A stretch of 64,000 nucleotides of DNA from Sphingomonas quercus. Lineage in GTDB: Bacteria > Pseudomonadota > Alphaproteobacteria > Sphingomonadales > Sphingomonadaceae. The notes beneath the pieces were generated by a model that was not told where the DNA came from, ran no database searches, and saw only the letters and a program-made list of their open reading frames with translations. A program made the translations under genes and the position numbers. Of the stretch, positions 27,310 to 35,775 are shown one piece after another (within the stretch, counting starts at the first letter, position 1; every line of letters starts with the position of its first letter). Location of the stretch: contig NZ_JAHKRT010000003.1 of NCBI RefSeq assembly GCF_018863195.1, positions 310,001-374,000 on the forward strand, read 5' to 3'.

Positions 27310-28329
27310 ATGAAGCTTCCCGAAGCCATCTGGATCACGCGCTGCCCGGTGCCGGCGGCATCCGGCGTGGCCTGGGCGCTCGGCTGGATGGACGAGGCAT
27401 TCGGGCGTGACGGCATCGCCGTGCACCGGGTGCGCGAGGCCGGGCTCAACCTCGTCGCCGACGATCCTCAGCATCAGGCGCGCTACCTGTTCCGCGAGGG
27501 CGGCAACATCCAGGCGCTGGCCGCCCGCGCGATGGGCGCGCCGACGCGGGTGATCGGCCTCACCTGGATCGACGAGCATCAAGCGATCATGGTCCGCCCC
27601 GACACCCGCATCCTCGGCCCCGCCGACCTTCGCGGCCTGCGCTTCGCGCTGCCCGGCTTCGCACGCTCGCGCGGGGAAAGCATCGCACGCGGCATGTCGC
27701 TGCACGGCATCCAGAGCGCGCTGGCGCTGGGCGGGCTAACGCTCGAGGATGTGACGCTGGTCGATGTGCCGGCGCCGCCGGTCGAGCTGCCCAGCGCAGA
27801 GGGCATGCGGCGGCTCTGGCTGGGGCTGGAGTGGCTTGCCGCCAGCCGCGTCGACGCGGTCTATGTGAAGGGCGCGGCCGGTGCCGAGGCGGCGGCGCGG
27901 CTCGGGCTCAGCGTGGGCATCGATCTGGACGCCTATCCCAGTCGCCTCGCCCGCGTGAACAACGGCACGCCGCGCCCGATCACGGTGCACCAGCATATGA
28001 TCGATGATCATTTCGAGCTGGTCGTCCGTTTCCTCCGCCAGACGCTGCGCGCCGCGGACTGGGCCTCGACCAACCTCACCGCGCTGAAGCCGATCCTCGC
28101 CCGGGAAACCGTGTCGAGCATCGCGGGCGTCGAGGCCGCCTATCGCAACGACTTCCATCGTTCGCTCCACCCCGACCTGTCGGCCGACCGGGTGACGATG
28201 CTGTACAAGCAGGCGGATTTCCTCTGGACGCACGGCTTTCTCGATGCATGCGTGGATATCGCCTCGTGGGTCGACGCCCGCCCGCTCGCCGCCACGCTGC
28301 ACCCCGCCCCGCTCGCTGCGATGCGATAG
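27310..28329 (+). CDS. DszB-like desulfinase paralogue 1, 339 aa
   Basis: Homologue of the DszB/TdsB sulfinate desulfinase family, which is built on the fold of periplasmic binding proteins but is cytoplasmic. The motif TRCPVPAASG places a Cys at residue 12 where DszB has its catalytic Cys in NCPVPNA; QARYLFREGGN carries the His/Arg-GG region of the active site. No signal peptide is present, which argues against a transport role, though such proteins are often named ABC substrate-binding proteins. ATG 27310 follows GGAGA; it is preferred over a TTG 54 bases upstream inside the promoter. Two paralogues lie at 29668 and 32903. Confidence 0.75.
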   Translation: MKLPEAIWITRCPVPAASGVAWALGWMDEAFGRDGIAVHRVREAGLNLVADDPQHQARYLFREGGNIQALAARAMGAPTRVIGLTWIDEHQAIMVRPDTRILGPADLRGLRFALPGFARSRGESIARGMSLHGIQSALALGGLTLEDVTLVDVPAPPVELPSAEGMRRLWLGLEWLAASRVDAVYVKGAAGAEAAARLGLSVGIDLDAYPSRLARVNNGTPRPITVHQHMIDDHFELVVRFLRQTLRAADWASTNLTALKPILARETVSSIAGVEAAYRNDFHRSLHPDLSADRVTMLYKQADFLWTHGFLDACVDIASWVDARPLAATLHPAPLAAMR

Positions 28330-28418
28330 CTCAGCTACACGGGTGACGTTATTTCCTAGTTATCAGCTAGGGTATTTGCTGTTATCCTCGCCCGGCTTGG
28401 ATCGGGGAGAGGAAAGCC

Positions 28419-29528
28419 ATGGCCATACCGCAGCACGGCGATCCGGAGATACCCGTCGGCCTGGCCACGACGACGCAGGCCGGCGGCCGCTCAGTCCTGT
28501 CCTTCGACAGCCAGAAGCATCATTCCGTCGGCGTCCGTGCGCGCGCCTTCGTCTTTTCCGACGCGCGATCCCGCGCGTTGCTGCCGCTTATCGAGAAGAC
28601 GGCGCCGAGCGATGCCAACATACTCGTCGTCGGCGCGACGGGCACCGGCAAGGAACTGGTCGCGCGCTATGTCCACGCGCTCAGCCGGCGCGCGGGCGGG
28701 CCGTTCCTGGCGGTGAATTGCGGCAGCTTTTCCGAGACGCTGATCGAGGGCGAATTGTTCGGCTCCGAGAAGGGCGCCTATACCGGCGCCCATGCCGCGC
28801 GCGCCGGCTGGTTCGAGGCCGCCAATGGCGGCACGCTGTTCCTCGACGAGATTGGTGATCTGCCTTTGCCGCTGCAGGTCAAGCTGCTGCGCGTGTTGCA
28901 GGAGCGCGAGGTGGTGCGCCTCGGTTCGCGCACGCCGATCCCGCTCGACGTGCGGGTGATCGCGGCGACCAATGTCGATCTCCAGCAGGCGGTGGCGAAG
29001 GGCGGCTTCCGCGCCGATCTCTTCTACCGGCTGCAGGTGGTGACATTGCCGCTGCTGCCGCTCAGCGAGCGCCGCGCGGATATCCTGCCGCTGGCTCGCC
29101 ACTTCCTCCAGACCTATGGCGATGAGCTGCGCCCGCGCCGCCTCGATCTCAGCCACGCGGCCGAGGAAGCGCTCTACCGATATGGCTGGCCGGGCAATAT
29201 CCGCGAGCTTGAGAACGCCATCTACCGGGCCACCCTGGTCTGCCAGGACGGCGTGATCGAAGTCGGGGATCTCGGCCTGCCGACGGCGGATGCAGCGCCG
29301 CTTCCCGCCGACAGCCTGCCGCCTTCGGGCTCGCTCGAGGATATCGTCCGCCCGATGATCGCGCGGCTGCTCGACGGCGGCCATGAGGCGCTGCTCGACC
29401 GGCTGGTGAACGCGGTCGTCACCGAAGCCTATCAGCGCAACGGCGCCAACCAGATCCGCACCGCAGCAGCACTCGGCGTGACGCGCAACGTCGTGCGCAC
29501 CCACCTCAAGAATTTCGGGCTGATCTGA
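28419..29528 (+). CDS. SfnR-like sigma-54-dependent transcriptional activator
   Basis: 369-aa enhancer-binding protein. A short N-terminal region (about 1-45) without receiver or PAS domain precedes the AAA+ domain: Walker [10 protein letters not shown] (71-79), the sigma-54 contact loop GAYTGA (119-124), Walker [13 protein letters not shown] (137-148) and the arginine-finger region. A Fis-type helix-turn-helix ends the protein ([20 protein letters not shown]). The missing sensor domain is typical of SfnR, which is controlled by its own level under sulfur limitation. It is embedded among four sigma-54 promoters and is the obvious activator for them. Start ATG follows a GAGAGGAAAG site; an inverted repeat CCTAG/CTAGG lies at 28355-28371 upstream. 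Confidence 0.88.
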   Translation: MAIPQHGDPEIPVGLATTTQAGGRSVLSFDSQKHHSVGVRARAFVFSDARSRALLPLIEKTAPSDANILVVGATGTGKELVARYVHALSRRAGGPFLAVNCGSFSETLIEGELFGSEKGAYTGAHAARAGWFEAANGGTLFLDEIGDLPLPLQVKLLRVLQEREVVRLGSRTPIPLDVRVIAATNVDLQQAVAKGGFRADLFYRLQVVTLPLLPLSERRADILPLARHFLQTYGDELRPRRLDLSHAAEEALYRYGWPGNIRELENAIYRATLVCQDGVIEVGDLGLPTADAAPLPADSLPPSGSLEDIVRPMIARLLDGGHEALLDRLVNAVVTEAYQRNGANQIRTAAALGVTRNVVRTHLKNFGLI

Positions 29529-29567
29529 GCAAATCTGATCAGGTCGCCTGCTGATTATCGCACAGCC
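29518..29567 (+). promoter_or_regulatory. Tandem putative activator sites upstream of the desulfinase/monooxygenase operon
   Basis: GGCTGATCTGAGCAAATCT (29518-29536, overlapping the activator stop codon) and TGCTGATTATCGCACAGCC (29549-29567) start 31 bp apart. The proximal site ends 51 bp before the -24 element, exactly as at the TonB receptor promoter. Confidence 0.65.
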
Positions 29568-29617
29568 GGCGCCTCTCCGACCCGCTTCTCCCCGGGGAAA
29601 TCCGACGCCTCGCCGAT

Positions 29618-29632
29618 TGGCACGGCCTTTGC
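29618..29632 (+). promoter_or_regulatory. Sigma-54 promoter of the 29.7-37.6 kb operon
   Basis: TGGCACGGCCTTTGC matches the -24/-12 consensus perfectly and is followed by T. Predicted start near 29644, 24 bases before ATG 29668, leaving room for the ribosome site GGGAGAG. Confidence 0.88.
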
Positions 29633-29667
29633 TGTCTTTCCGGGACAGGATGTGAGGGAGAGACGGC

Positions 29668-30756
29668 ATGGCGATACCGACCAATGGCTTGCCCACCGAT
29701 TTGTGGTTTACGCGCTGCCCGGTGCCCACTGCGACCGGCATCGCCTACAAGCTCGACTGGCTGACCGAGGAATTCGCGGAAGACGGCATCGCCGTCCGCA
29801 CGCTCCAGGAATCCGGCTCGGAGCTTGGCCGCCATCATTATGATCATCGCCTGCCGACGCTGATCCGCGAAGGCGGCAACATGCTCGCCATCGCCGCCCG
29901 CGCGCAACGCGAGCCGACGAAGCTGATCGGCTTGACCTGGATCGAGGAAAGCCAGCTCATCCTCACCCGCCCCGATACGGGCATCCGCGCCGCCGCCGAC
30001 CTCAAGGGCCGCCGGCTGGCGCTGCCCGGCTGGTCGCACAACGACATCCCCAGCCATGTGCGCGGCACCAGCATCGCGCGCGGCATGTCGCTGGCCGGAT
30101 ACAAGGGCGCGCTCGCCTCGGCGGGCCTGACCCTCGACGATGTCACGCTGGTCGAGACGGAGGATCGGCTGCGCAATATCGGCGGCAGCGGCCGCGACCT
30201 CGAACCGCGCCGGTCCGGCGTCGGCCGGCTGTGGTCGATCCAGCCGCTCGTCGAGGGCTATGTCGATGCGATCTACGTCAAGGGTGCCTCCGCCCTCGAT
30301 CAGGCGCGCGAGGCCGGGCTGGTGGTGGCCGTCGATCTCGACGCGCTGCCCGACCGCCGCTTACGTGTGAACAACGGTACGCCGCGCCCGATCACCGTCC
30401 ATCAGTCGCTCATCGACGATCATTTCGATCTGCTGGTGCGCTTCCTGGCGGTGACACTGCGCGCGGCCGACTGGGTGGCGTCCTCGCCCGACCGGCTGCG
30501 CGACATCCTCGAATATGAGACGGCCGGCAGCACCGCGTCGGTCGACCAGGCCTATCGCCTGCTCCACGAAGGGCTGCACCCGACGCTCGACGAGGAGCGG
30601 CTCGTGCTGTTCGACCTGCAGAAGAAATTCCTCTTCACCCACGGCTTCCTCGACGCCGATTTCGCGCTGGCCGACTGGATCGACCCGCGCCCGCTCGAAG
30701 CCGCCCGCACGCTAGCGGCGCGCGGCTCCGCCCAACGCATCCCCGAACTCGCCTGA
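29668..30756 (+). CDS. DszB-like desulfinase paralogue 2, 362 aa
   Basis: First gene of the plus-strand sigma-54 operon. The DszB-type motif FTRCPVPTATG puts the candidate catalytic Cys at residue 17; HRLPTLIREGGN holds the His/Arg-GG active-site segment, and VNNGTPRPITVHQ matches paralogue 1. No signal peptide. The reaction inferred from the family is hydrolysis of a sulfinate to sulfite plus the desulfurised product. A 12-base gap separates it from the class II aldolase-like gene, so the two may act on one pathway. Confidence 0.75.
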   Translation: MAIPTNGLPTDLWFTRCPVPTATGIAYKLDWLTEEFAEDGIAVRTLQESGSELGRHHYDHRLPTLIREGGNMLAIAARAQREPTKLIGLTWIEESQLILTRPDTGIRAAADLKGRRLALPGWSHNDIPSHVRGTSIARGMSLAGYKGALASAGLTLDDVTLVETEDRLRNIGGSGRDLEPRRSGVGRLWSIQPLVEGYVDAIYVKGASALDQAREAGLVVAVDLDALPDRRLRVNNGTPRPITVHQSLIDDHFDLLVRFLAVTLRAADWVASSPDRLRDILEYETAGSTASVDQAYRLLHEGLHPTLDEERLVLFDLQKKFLFTHGFLDADFALADWIDPRPLEAARTLAARGSAQRIPELA

Positions 30757-30768
30757 AAGGAACCCTCC

Positions 30769-31515
30769 ATGTCCGATCGTGCCGGCCTTTCGCCCGAAGC
30801 CATCGCCTTCGTCGTCAAGACCGAGGATGAGGCGCGCCGCGCCTTCCGCGTGCTGCGCGAGACGCACACGCTGTCGCCCAGCGGCACCCTGTTCTTCGCG
30901 GTCCGCATCCCCAACGAGAACAAGATCATCACACTCAACTATCTCGGCCTGTGGGAGGACGATCCCGATCGGGCGCAGACGGCGGTGATCGATTTCGACG
31001 GCAACAGCTATTGGAGCAGCAAGCCGGGCGGCGCCGCGCGCTACCTGAAGCTGTTCAAGACCCATGACGGCGTGCAGGCGATCAGCCACATCCATACGCC
31101 CCATCTCGGCGCCTATTCCCAGGCCCATCGGGCGCTGCCGCTGCTCTACGTGCCGAACCGCCGCTTCCGCTTCAGCGCGGAGCTGCCGGTCTATATCAAC
31201 CGCCGGCAGGCGGAGGTCGACTTCATCCTCGATTCGATCGAGCGCGACCGCGAGGTGCCCGGCATCGTCGAGGCCAATGGCGGCGCCACGGTGTGGAGCT
31301 GGAAGGGCCTGCGCGATCTCGTCAACAACATCGTGCTGCTCGAGGAAGGCGCCCATTTCCAGATCCTCGGCGCGGCGCTGGGCGGCTCCAAGCCGTTCGG
31401 GCCGGGCGTGCTGGAACAGCAATGGAAGATGGGCAAGCTCGTCCCCGCCGACGCGCACGTCGATGACGATGGCACGATCCGCTACGCCTCGCCTGCCGCC
31501 GAGGCCGCGGAGTGA
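30769..31515 (+). CDS. Class II aldolase/adducin-domain protein
   Basis: 248 aa, start preceded by GAAAGGAA. Features of the class II aldolase/adducin fold are seen in the NENKIITLNYLGLWED region, the metal-binding histidines of AISHIHTPHLGAYSQAH (about residues 106-121) and a C-terminal helix with LEEGAHFQILGAALGG. Members act on aldehydes, phosphosugars or related hydroxy acids with a divalent metal. In this operon it may process the aldehyde left after C-S cleavage; that is inference. Its stop overlaps the start of the DszA-like gene. Confidence 0.75.
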   Translation: MSDRAGLSPEAIAFVVKTEDEARRAFRVLRETHTLSPSGTLFFAVRIPNENKIITLNYLGLWEDDPDRAQTAVIDFDGNSYWSSKPGGAARYLKLFKTHDGVQAISHIHTPHLGAYSQAHRALPLLYVPNRRFRFSAELPVYINRRQAEVDFILDSIERDREVPGIVEANGGATVWSWKGLRDLVNNIVLLEEGAHFQILGAALGGSKPFGPGVLEQQWKMGKLVPADAHVDDDGTIRYASPAAEAAE

Positions 31516-32888
31516 CCGGGGCGGCGAGCGCGAAGCGCCAGCTCGCCCTCGGCGTGTTCCTCACGCGCCACGGGCATCACCCAGGCGCGTGGCGGCAGCC
31601 GGGATCGGCGCGCAGCGGCCGGCCGGACTTCGCCTATTGGGCGGAGTTGGTGAAGACGGCCGAGCGCGGCAAGTTCGACGTCGCCTTCTTCGCCGATTTC
31701 GTCGGCCAGAATGGGGACAGCACCAAGGGCATCGAGCGCCGCCACGCCTTCCTCGATTTCGAACCGCTGACACTCACCGCAGCACTCGCCGCCGTCACCA
31801 GCCGGATCGGGCTGGTGGCGACGGTGAACACCAATTTCGACCAGCCCTATTCGCTCGCGCGTCGTTTCGCTTCGGTCGATCATATCAGCAAGGGGCGGAT
31901 CGGCTGGAACATCGTCTCCTCGCTGGCTGACGGGGCGGCGAAGAGCTTCGGCGTCGAGCAGCCGCTCAGCCACGCCGATCGCTATGAACGCGCTGCCGAG
32001 TTCGTCGATATCACGCGCCGGCTCTGGGACAGCTGGGAGGACGACGCCTTCGAGCATGCCGATCGCGACAGCGGCATCTATCTCGACGCGAACGACGTCC
32101 ACCCCGTCCACCATGACGGGCGCTACTTCCATCTCGACACAGTGCTCGACACGGCGCGCCCGGTGCAGGGCCATCCGGTGTTCGCGCAGGCCGGCAATTC
32201 CGAGGTCGGCCGCGATTTCGCCGCCAAATATGCCGAGATGATCTATGCCGCCGCGCAGTTCATCGGCGACGCGCAGCGCTTCTACGCAGACGTGAAGGGG
32301 CGCATGGCCAAATATGGCCGTGATCCGGATACGCTGAAGGTGATGCCCGGCCTGTCCTTCGCCATCGGCCAGAGCCGGCAGGAGGCGCAGGACAAGTTCG
32401 GCGCGCTGGAAGACGCCGTCGATTTCTCCGGCGAGCTCAATCTGATGGGGCAGGATGTCAGCGGCTATCCGCTCGACGGGCCGCTGCCCGACCTGCCCGA
32501 GCCGGAGAATGGCAAGGGCCGCTGGCGCCAGCTCACCGAACTTGCCCGGCGCGAGAACCTGACGATCCGCCAGCTCTTCCTGCGCTTCAATGCGGTGCGC
32601 GGGCATCGCGTGGTGATCGGCACGCCCAACGATGTCGCCGACCAAATTCAGGACTGGTTCGAGTGCGGCGCCGCCGACGGCTTCAACCTGATCCCGCCGC
32701 TGATGCCAAGCTCGCTCACCGAGTTCGTCGACCTGGTAGTGCCGGAGCTGCAGCGGCGCGGCCTGTTCCGCACCGACTATGAAGGCACGACGCTGCGCGA
32801 GCATCTGGGTCTCCCGCGCCCGCGCATCGGCGCCGCCGAGCCCGCGCCGGCGGTGGCCGAACCCCGCATCCTCGCACCCGTGTCCTGA
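31512..32888 (+). CDS. DszA/NtaA-family FMNH2-dependent monooxygenase
   Basis: 458 aa, GTG start overlapping the upstream stop (GTGA). The sequence follows the NtaA/SnaA/DszA family from end to end: HPGAWRQPGSA and AERGKFDVAFFADF near the N-terminus, SLARRFASVDHISKGRIGWN with IVSS (FMN-binding region), GRYFHLDTVLDTARPVQGHP, the C-terminal AADGFNLIPPLMPSSLTEFV and RTDYEGTTLREHLGLPRP. DszA oxidises dibenzothiophene sulfone to a sulfinate, the substrate of DszB. A DszA-like and DszB-like pair in one operon suggests an oxidise-then-desulfinate route for a sulfone or aromatic sulfur compound. Reduced flavin probably comes from the nitroreductase at 23016. Confidence 0.88.
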   Translation: MTGAASAKRQLALGVFLTRHGHHPGAWRQPGSARSGRPDFAYWAELVKTAERGKFDVAFFADFVGQNGDSTKGIERRHAFLDFEPLTLTAALAAVTSRIGLVATVNTNFDQPYSLARRFASVDHISKGRIGWNIVSSLADGAAKSFGVEQPLSHADRYERAAEFVDITRRLWDSWEDDAFEHADRDSGIYLDANDVHPVHHDGRYFHLDTVLDTARPVQGHPVFAQAGNSEVGRDFAAKYAEMIYAAAQFIGDAQRFYADVKGRMAKYGRDPDTLKVMPGLSFAIGQSRQEAQDKFGALEDAVDFSGELNLMGQDVSGYPLDGPLPDLPEPENGKGRWRQLTELARRENLTIRQLFLRFNAVRGHRVVIGTPNDVADQIQDWFECGAADGFNLIPPLMPSSLTEFVDLVVPELQRRGLFRTDYEGTTLREHLGLPRPRIGAAEPAPAVAEPRILAPVS

Positions 32889-32902
32889 GAAAGGGAAAGA
32901 TC

Positions 32903-33955
32903 ATGGCCAGTAAACTCGACACGCTCTGGTACACGCGCTGCCCGGTGCCGACCGGGCTCGGCATCGCCATCCAGCAGGGATGGCTGGAGAATGCCTTCCG
33001 GGCGCAGGGCACAAAGCTCTCCTCGTTGCTGGAATCCAATGATTTCGCTACGCGCGAATCCCATTTCAGCCATACCCTCCAGAACTCGGTGCGCCACGGC
33101 GGCAACATCCCGGCGATCAGCGCCAGGGCACGCGGCCGCGACACGCGGGTAATCGGCCTGTCCTGGGCGGACGAGACCCAGCTCATCCTCGCCCGTCCGG
33201 ATTCCGGCATCGAGACGGTCCGCGACCTGAAGGGCCGCCGCTTCGGCCTGCCGAACTGGAAGCATGTCGAGATCGACTTTACGCGGGCGCAGGCGATCCG
33301 CGGGCTGGAGAACGCACTCAGCCTCGAAGGGCTGACCGTGCCCGACGTCGAGATCGTCGATCAGGACATAGAGACCCACTATAGCGACGAGCGCGCCGAG
33401 AACGTCAACGGCACGCTGGCGCGGCGTGTCGGCAGCCGGGCGCGGGCCAATAACCAGGAGCTGATCGCGCTCATCCGCGGTGAGGTGGACGCGATCTTCC
33501 TCAAGGGCGCGCACGGCGCGCAGGCCGCCAACCAGTTCGGGCTTACCAAGGTGATCGACACCGGCGCCCATCCCGAGCCGCTGATCCGCGCCAACAACGG
33601 CACGCCGCGCACGCTGGCGGTGGACGGCCACCTGCTCGACAATCATTTCGACGCGGCGGTGACGATCCTCGACCAGGTGCTGCGCGCCGAGGCCTGGGCG
33701 CAGGATCATCCGTCGGACGTCCGCCGCTACCTCGCCCGCGAGACCAATTCGAGCGAATATTGGGTGTCCGTCGCCTATGGCGATGATGCCCAGACGCGGC
33801 TGAAGACGGATCTCGACGACCAGTCGATCACGGCCATCCAGGACTTCACCAACTTCCTGCATCGCTGGAACTTCATCCCCGAAAGCTTTGACGTGCGCGA
33901 CTGGATCGATCCGCGCCCGCTCGATGCGCTCCGGTCGGCGCGCATCGCCGTCTGA
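32903..33955 (+). CDS. DszB-like desulfinase paralogue 3, 350 aa
   Basis: Third paralogue, directly after the DszA-like gene with a GAAAGGGAAAG ribosome site. The motif YTRCPVPTGLG sets the candidate nucleophile at Cys13; SHFSHTLQNSVRHGGN contains the His and Arg-x-GG segment. It differs from the other two at the C-terminal half (TNSSEYWVSVAYG), suggesting another substrate. Adjacent to the DszA-like gene, it is the best partner for its product. Like the others, it has no signal peptide. Weakly it could be a binding protein without catalysis. Confidence 0.75.
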   Translation: MASKLDTLWYTRCPVPTGLGIAIQQGWLENAFRAQGTKLSSLLESNDFATRESHFSHTLQNSVRHGGNIPAISARARGRDTRVIGLSWADETQLILARPDSGIETVRDLKGRRFGLPNWKHVEIDFTRAQAIRGLENALSLEGLTVPDVEIVDQDIETHYSDERAENVNGTLARRVGSRARANNQELIALIRGEVDAIFLKGAHGAQAANQFGLTKVIDTGAHPEPLIRANNGTPRTLAVDGHLLDNHFDAAVTILDQVLRAEAWAQDHPSDVRRYLARETNSSEYWVSVAYGDDAQTRLKTDLDDQSITAIQDFTNFLHRWNFIPESFDVRDWIDPRPLDALRSARIAV

Positions 33956-33966
33956 TCCGCTTCGCC

Positions 33967-35775
33967 ATGCTGCTCGAAACCATCCGGCCGGCCGCATCTT
34001 CGGCCGGCTCGCCGCTGATGCGCTGCCTGGCGATCTACCGCCAGATGCCGAAGCGCTTTGCGCTGACGGCGATGATGCTGCTCGCCGTCAATCTGGCGCT
34101 GGTCGCGCAGCAGGGGCTGGTGGGGCGGGCGGTACGCGAGGCGCGGCTCGGCGATCTCGTCACGCGGGATGTGGCCGGCGGGCTGGATTATCGGCGGGCG
34201 TGGTTCTGGGTGGCGGTGCTGCTCGGCCTGTCGCTGGCGCGGGCCGTGGTCCAATATGGCGCCGGGCTGCTCTCGCTGTCGATCGGGCAGGAGCTGCTGA
34301 CGATCCTGCGCGCCCGCATCCTCGCCCAGATCCAGCAGCTGGACCTCACCTATCACTGGCGCCACGGCGTCGGCGAGATGGTGACGCGGATGACGCGCGA
34401 TGCCGACAAGGTGCGCGACGCGCTGATCAACTTCTGGCGCCAGATGTTCGAGACCGGGCTGATCGTGCTGGTCTCGGGCGCGATGCTGATCTGGTATTCG
34501 CCGTGGCTCGGCATCGTGCCGCTGGCGCTGGTGCTGGCCGGCATCGCGCTGCTTTCCGCCCAGGCCGGCGCACTGGTGCGGCTCGATCGCCGCATCGGCG
34601 CCGCCTATGACGCAGTGACGCAGGATCTGTCCGAAGGCGTGAATGGCGTCCGCGTCATCAAGGCATTCGGGCTCGGGCCCGCGCGCATCGCCCGTTTCGA
34701 CGCGCATATCGCCACCTTCCGGCAGGAAGCGCGCGCCGCCATCGTCCATGCCGCGCGGCGCGTGCCGCTGCCGCAGACGGTGATCGCGCTTGGCCATGTC
34801 TGGGTGCTGGGCTATGGCGCGTGGCTGGTGAGCCGAGGCACGATCGATCTCGGCGCCTTCGTCGCGGCGCTGCTCGTCATCAACACGATGGTGCTGAGGA
34901 TCGAGACGATCGGCCTGCTCCTCCAGATCATCGCTGATGCCCGCTCGTCGGCGAGGCGCATCTGGGAAGTGCTGGACGCCGAGCCTGGCATCGTCAGCGG
35001 CCATGCGGCGGTGCCCTTCGGCCCGCTCGGCGTGCGCCTCGAAGGCGTGTCGGTGGCTCCGCTCGAGGACGGTGCGGCCGTGCTGCGCGACCTCAGCTTC
35101 ACGATCCGGCCCGGTGAGATCGTGGCGCTGGTCGGCCCCACCGGGTCGGGCAAGAGCATCCTCACCGCCCTGCTGCCGCGCCTGCTCGATGCCGGCGCGG
35201 GCACGGTGCGCATCGGCTCCGACGAGGCCGGCTGGCGCGACGTGCGCGACCTCGATCTCGCCGCGCTGCGTCGTCGCGTCCACGTCCTGCCGCAGGAGAG
35301 CTTCCTGTTCTCCGACACGCTCGCCGCCAATCTCCGCCTCACCGCGCCCGATGCCGACGATGCCCGCCTCTACGAGGCATTGCTGCAGGCCGCCGCCGGC
35401 GAGCTGCTCGATCGCCTGCCCGATGGCCTCGCCACGCGCGTCGGCGATCGCGGCATCACGCTTTCCGGCGGACAGCGCCAGCGCATCTGCCTCGCCCGAG
35501 CGCTGCTCTCAGATGCCGACCTGCTGGTGCTGGACGATGCGACCAGCGCGCTCGACGCTGCCACCGAGAGGCTCGCCATCGCCAATATCCGCGGCCTGCG
35601 CGCAGGCGCGGCGCGGCCGGTGACGATGCTGATCGTGTCCAGCCGCCTGTCGACGATCCTCGCCGCCGACCGCGTGCTGATGCTCGCCGACGGCCATGTC
35701 GCGGCGAGCGGCACTCATGACGAGCTGGTCGCCACCAGCCCCGCCTATCGCGCGCTGATGGGGCTCCAGCCGTGA
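33967..35775 (+). CDS. ABC exporter half-transporter with degenerate ATPase site
   Basis: 602 aa: membrane domain with six predicted helices (about 30-320) and a C-terminal ATPase. Walker A GPTGSGKS and signature LSGGQ are normal, but the Walker B acid is Asp (LLVLDDATSALD instead of DEATS) and the switch His is replaced (IVSSRLSTI instead of SHRLS). This is typical for one subunit of a heterodimeric type IV exporter with a single competent site. The GTG start of its partner overlaps its stop. Gene follows desulfinase 3 by 11 bases, so it shares the sigma-54 operon and may export a desulfurised product or an inhibitor. Confidence 0.88.
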   Translation: MLLETIRPAASSAGSPLMRCLAIYRQMPKRFALTAMMLLAVNLALVAQQGLVGRAVREARLGDLVTRDVAGGLDYRRAWFWVAVLLGLSLARAVVQYGAGLLSLSIGQELLTILRARILAQIQQLDLTYHWRHGVGEMVTRMTRDADKVRDALINFWRQMFETGLIVLVSGAMLIWYSPWLGIVPLALVLAGIALLSAQAGALVRLDRRIGAAYDAVTQDLSEGVNGVRVIKAFGLGPARIARFDAHIATFRQEARAAIVHAARRVPLPQTVIALGHVWVLGYGAWLVSRGTIDLGAFVAALLVINTMVLRIETIGLLLQIIADARSSARRIWEVLDAEPGIVSGHAAVPFGPLGVRLEGVSVAPLEDGAAVLRDLSFTIRPGEIVALVGPTGSGKSILTALLPRLLDAGAGTVRIGSDEAGWRDVRDLDLAALRRRVHVLPQESFLFSDTLAANLRLTAPDADDARLYEALLQAAAGELLDRLPDGLATRVGDRGITLSGGQRQRICLARALLSDADLLVLDDATSALDAATERLAIANIRGLRAGAARPVTMLIVSSRLSTILAADRVLMLADGHVAASGTHDELVATSPAYRALMGLQP

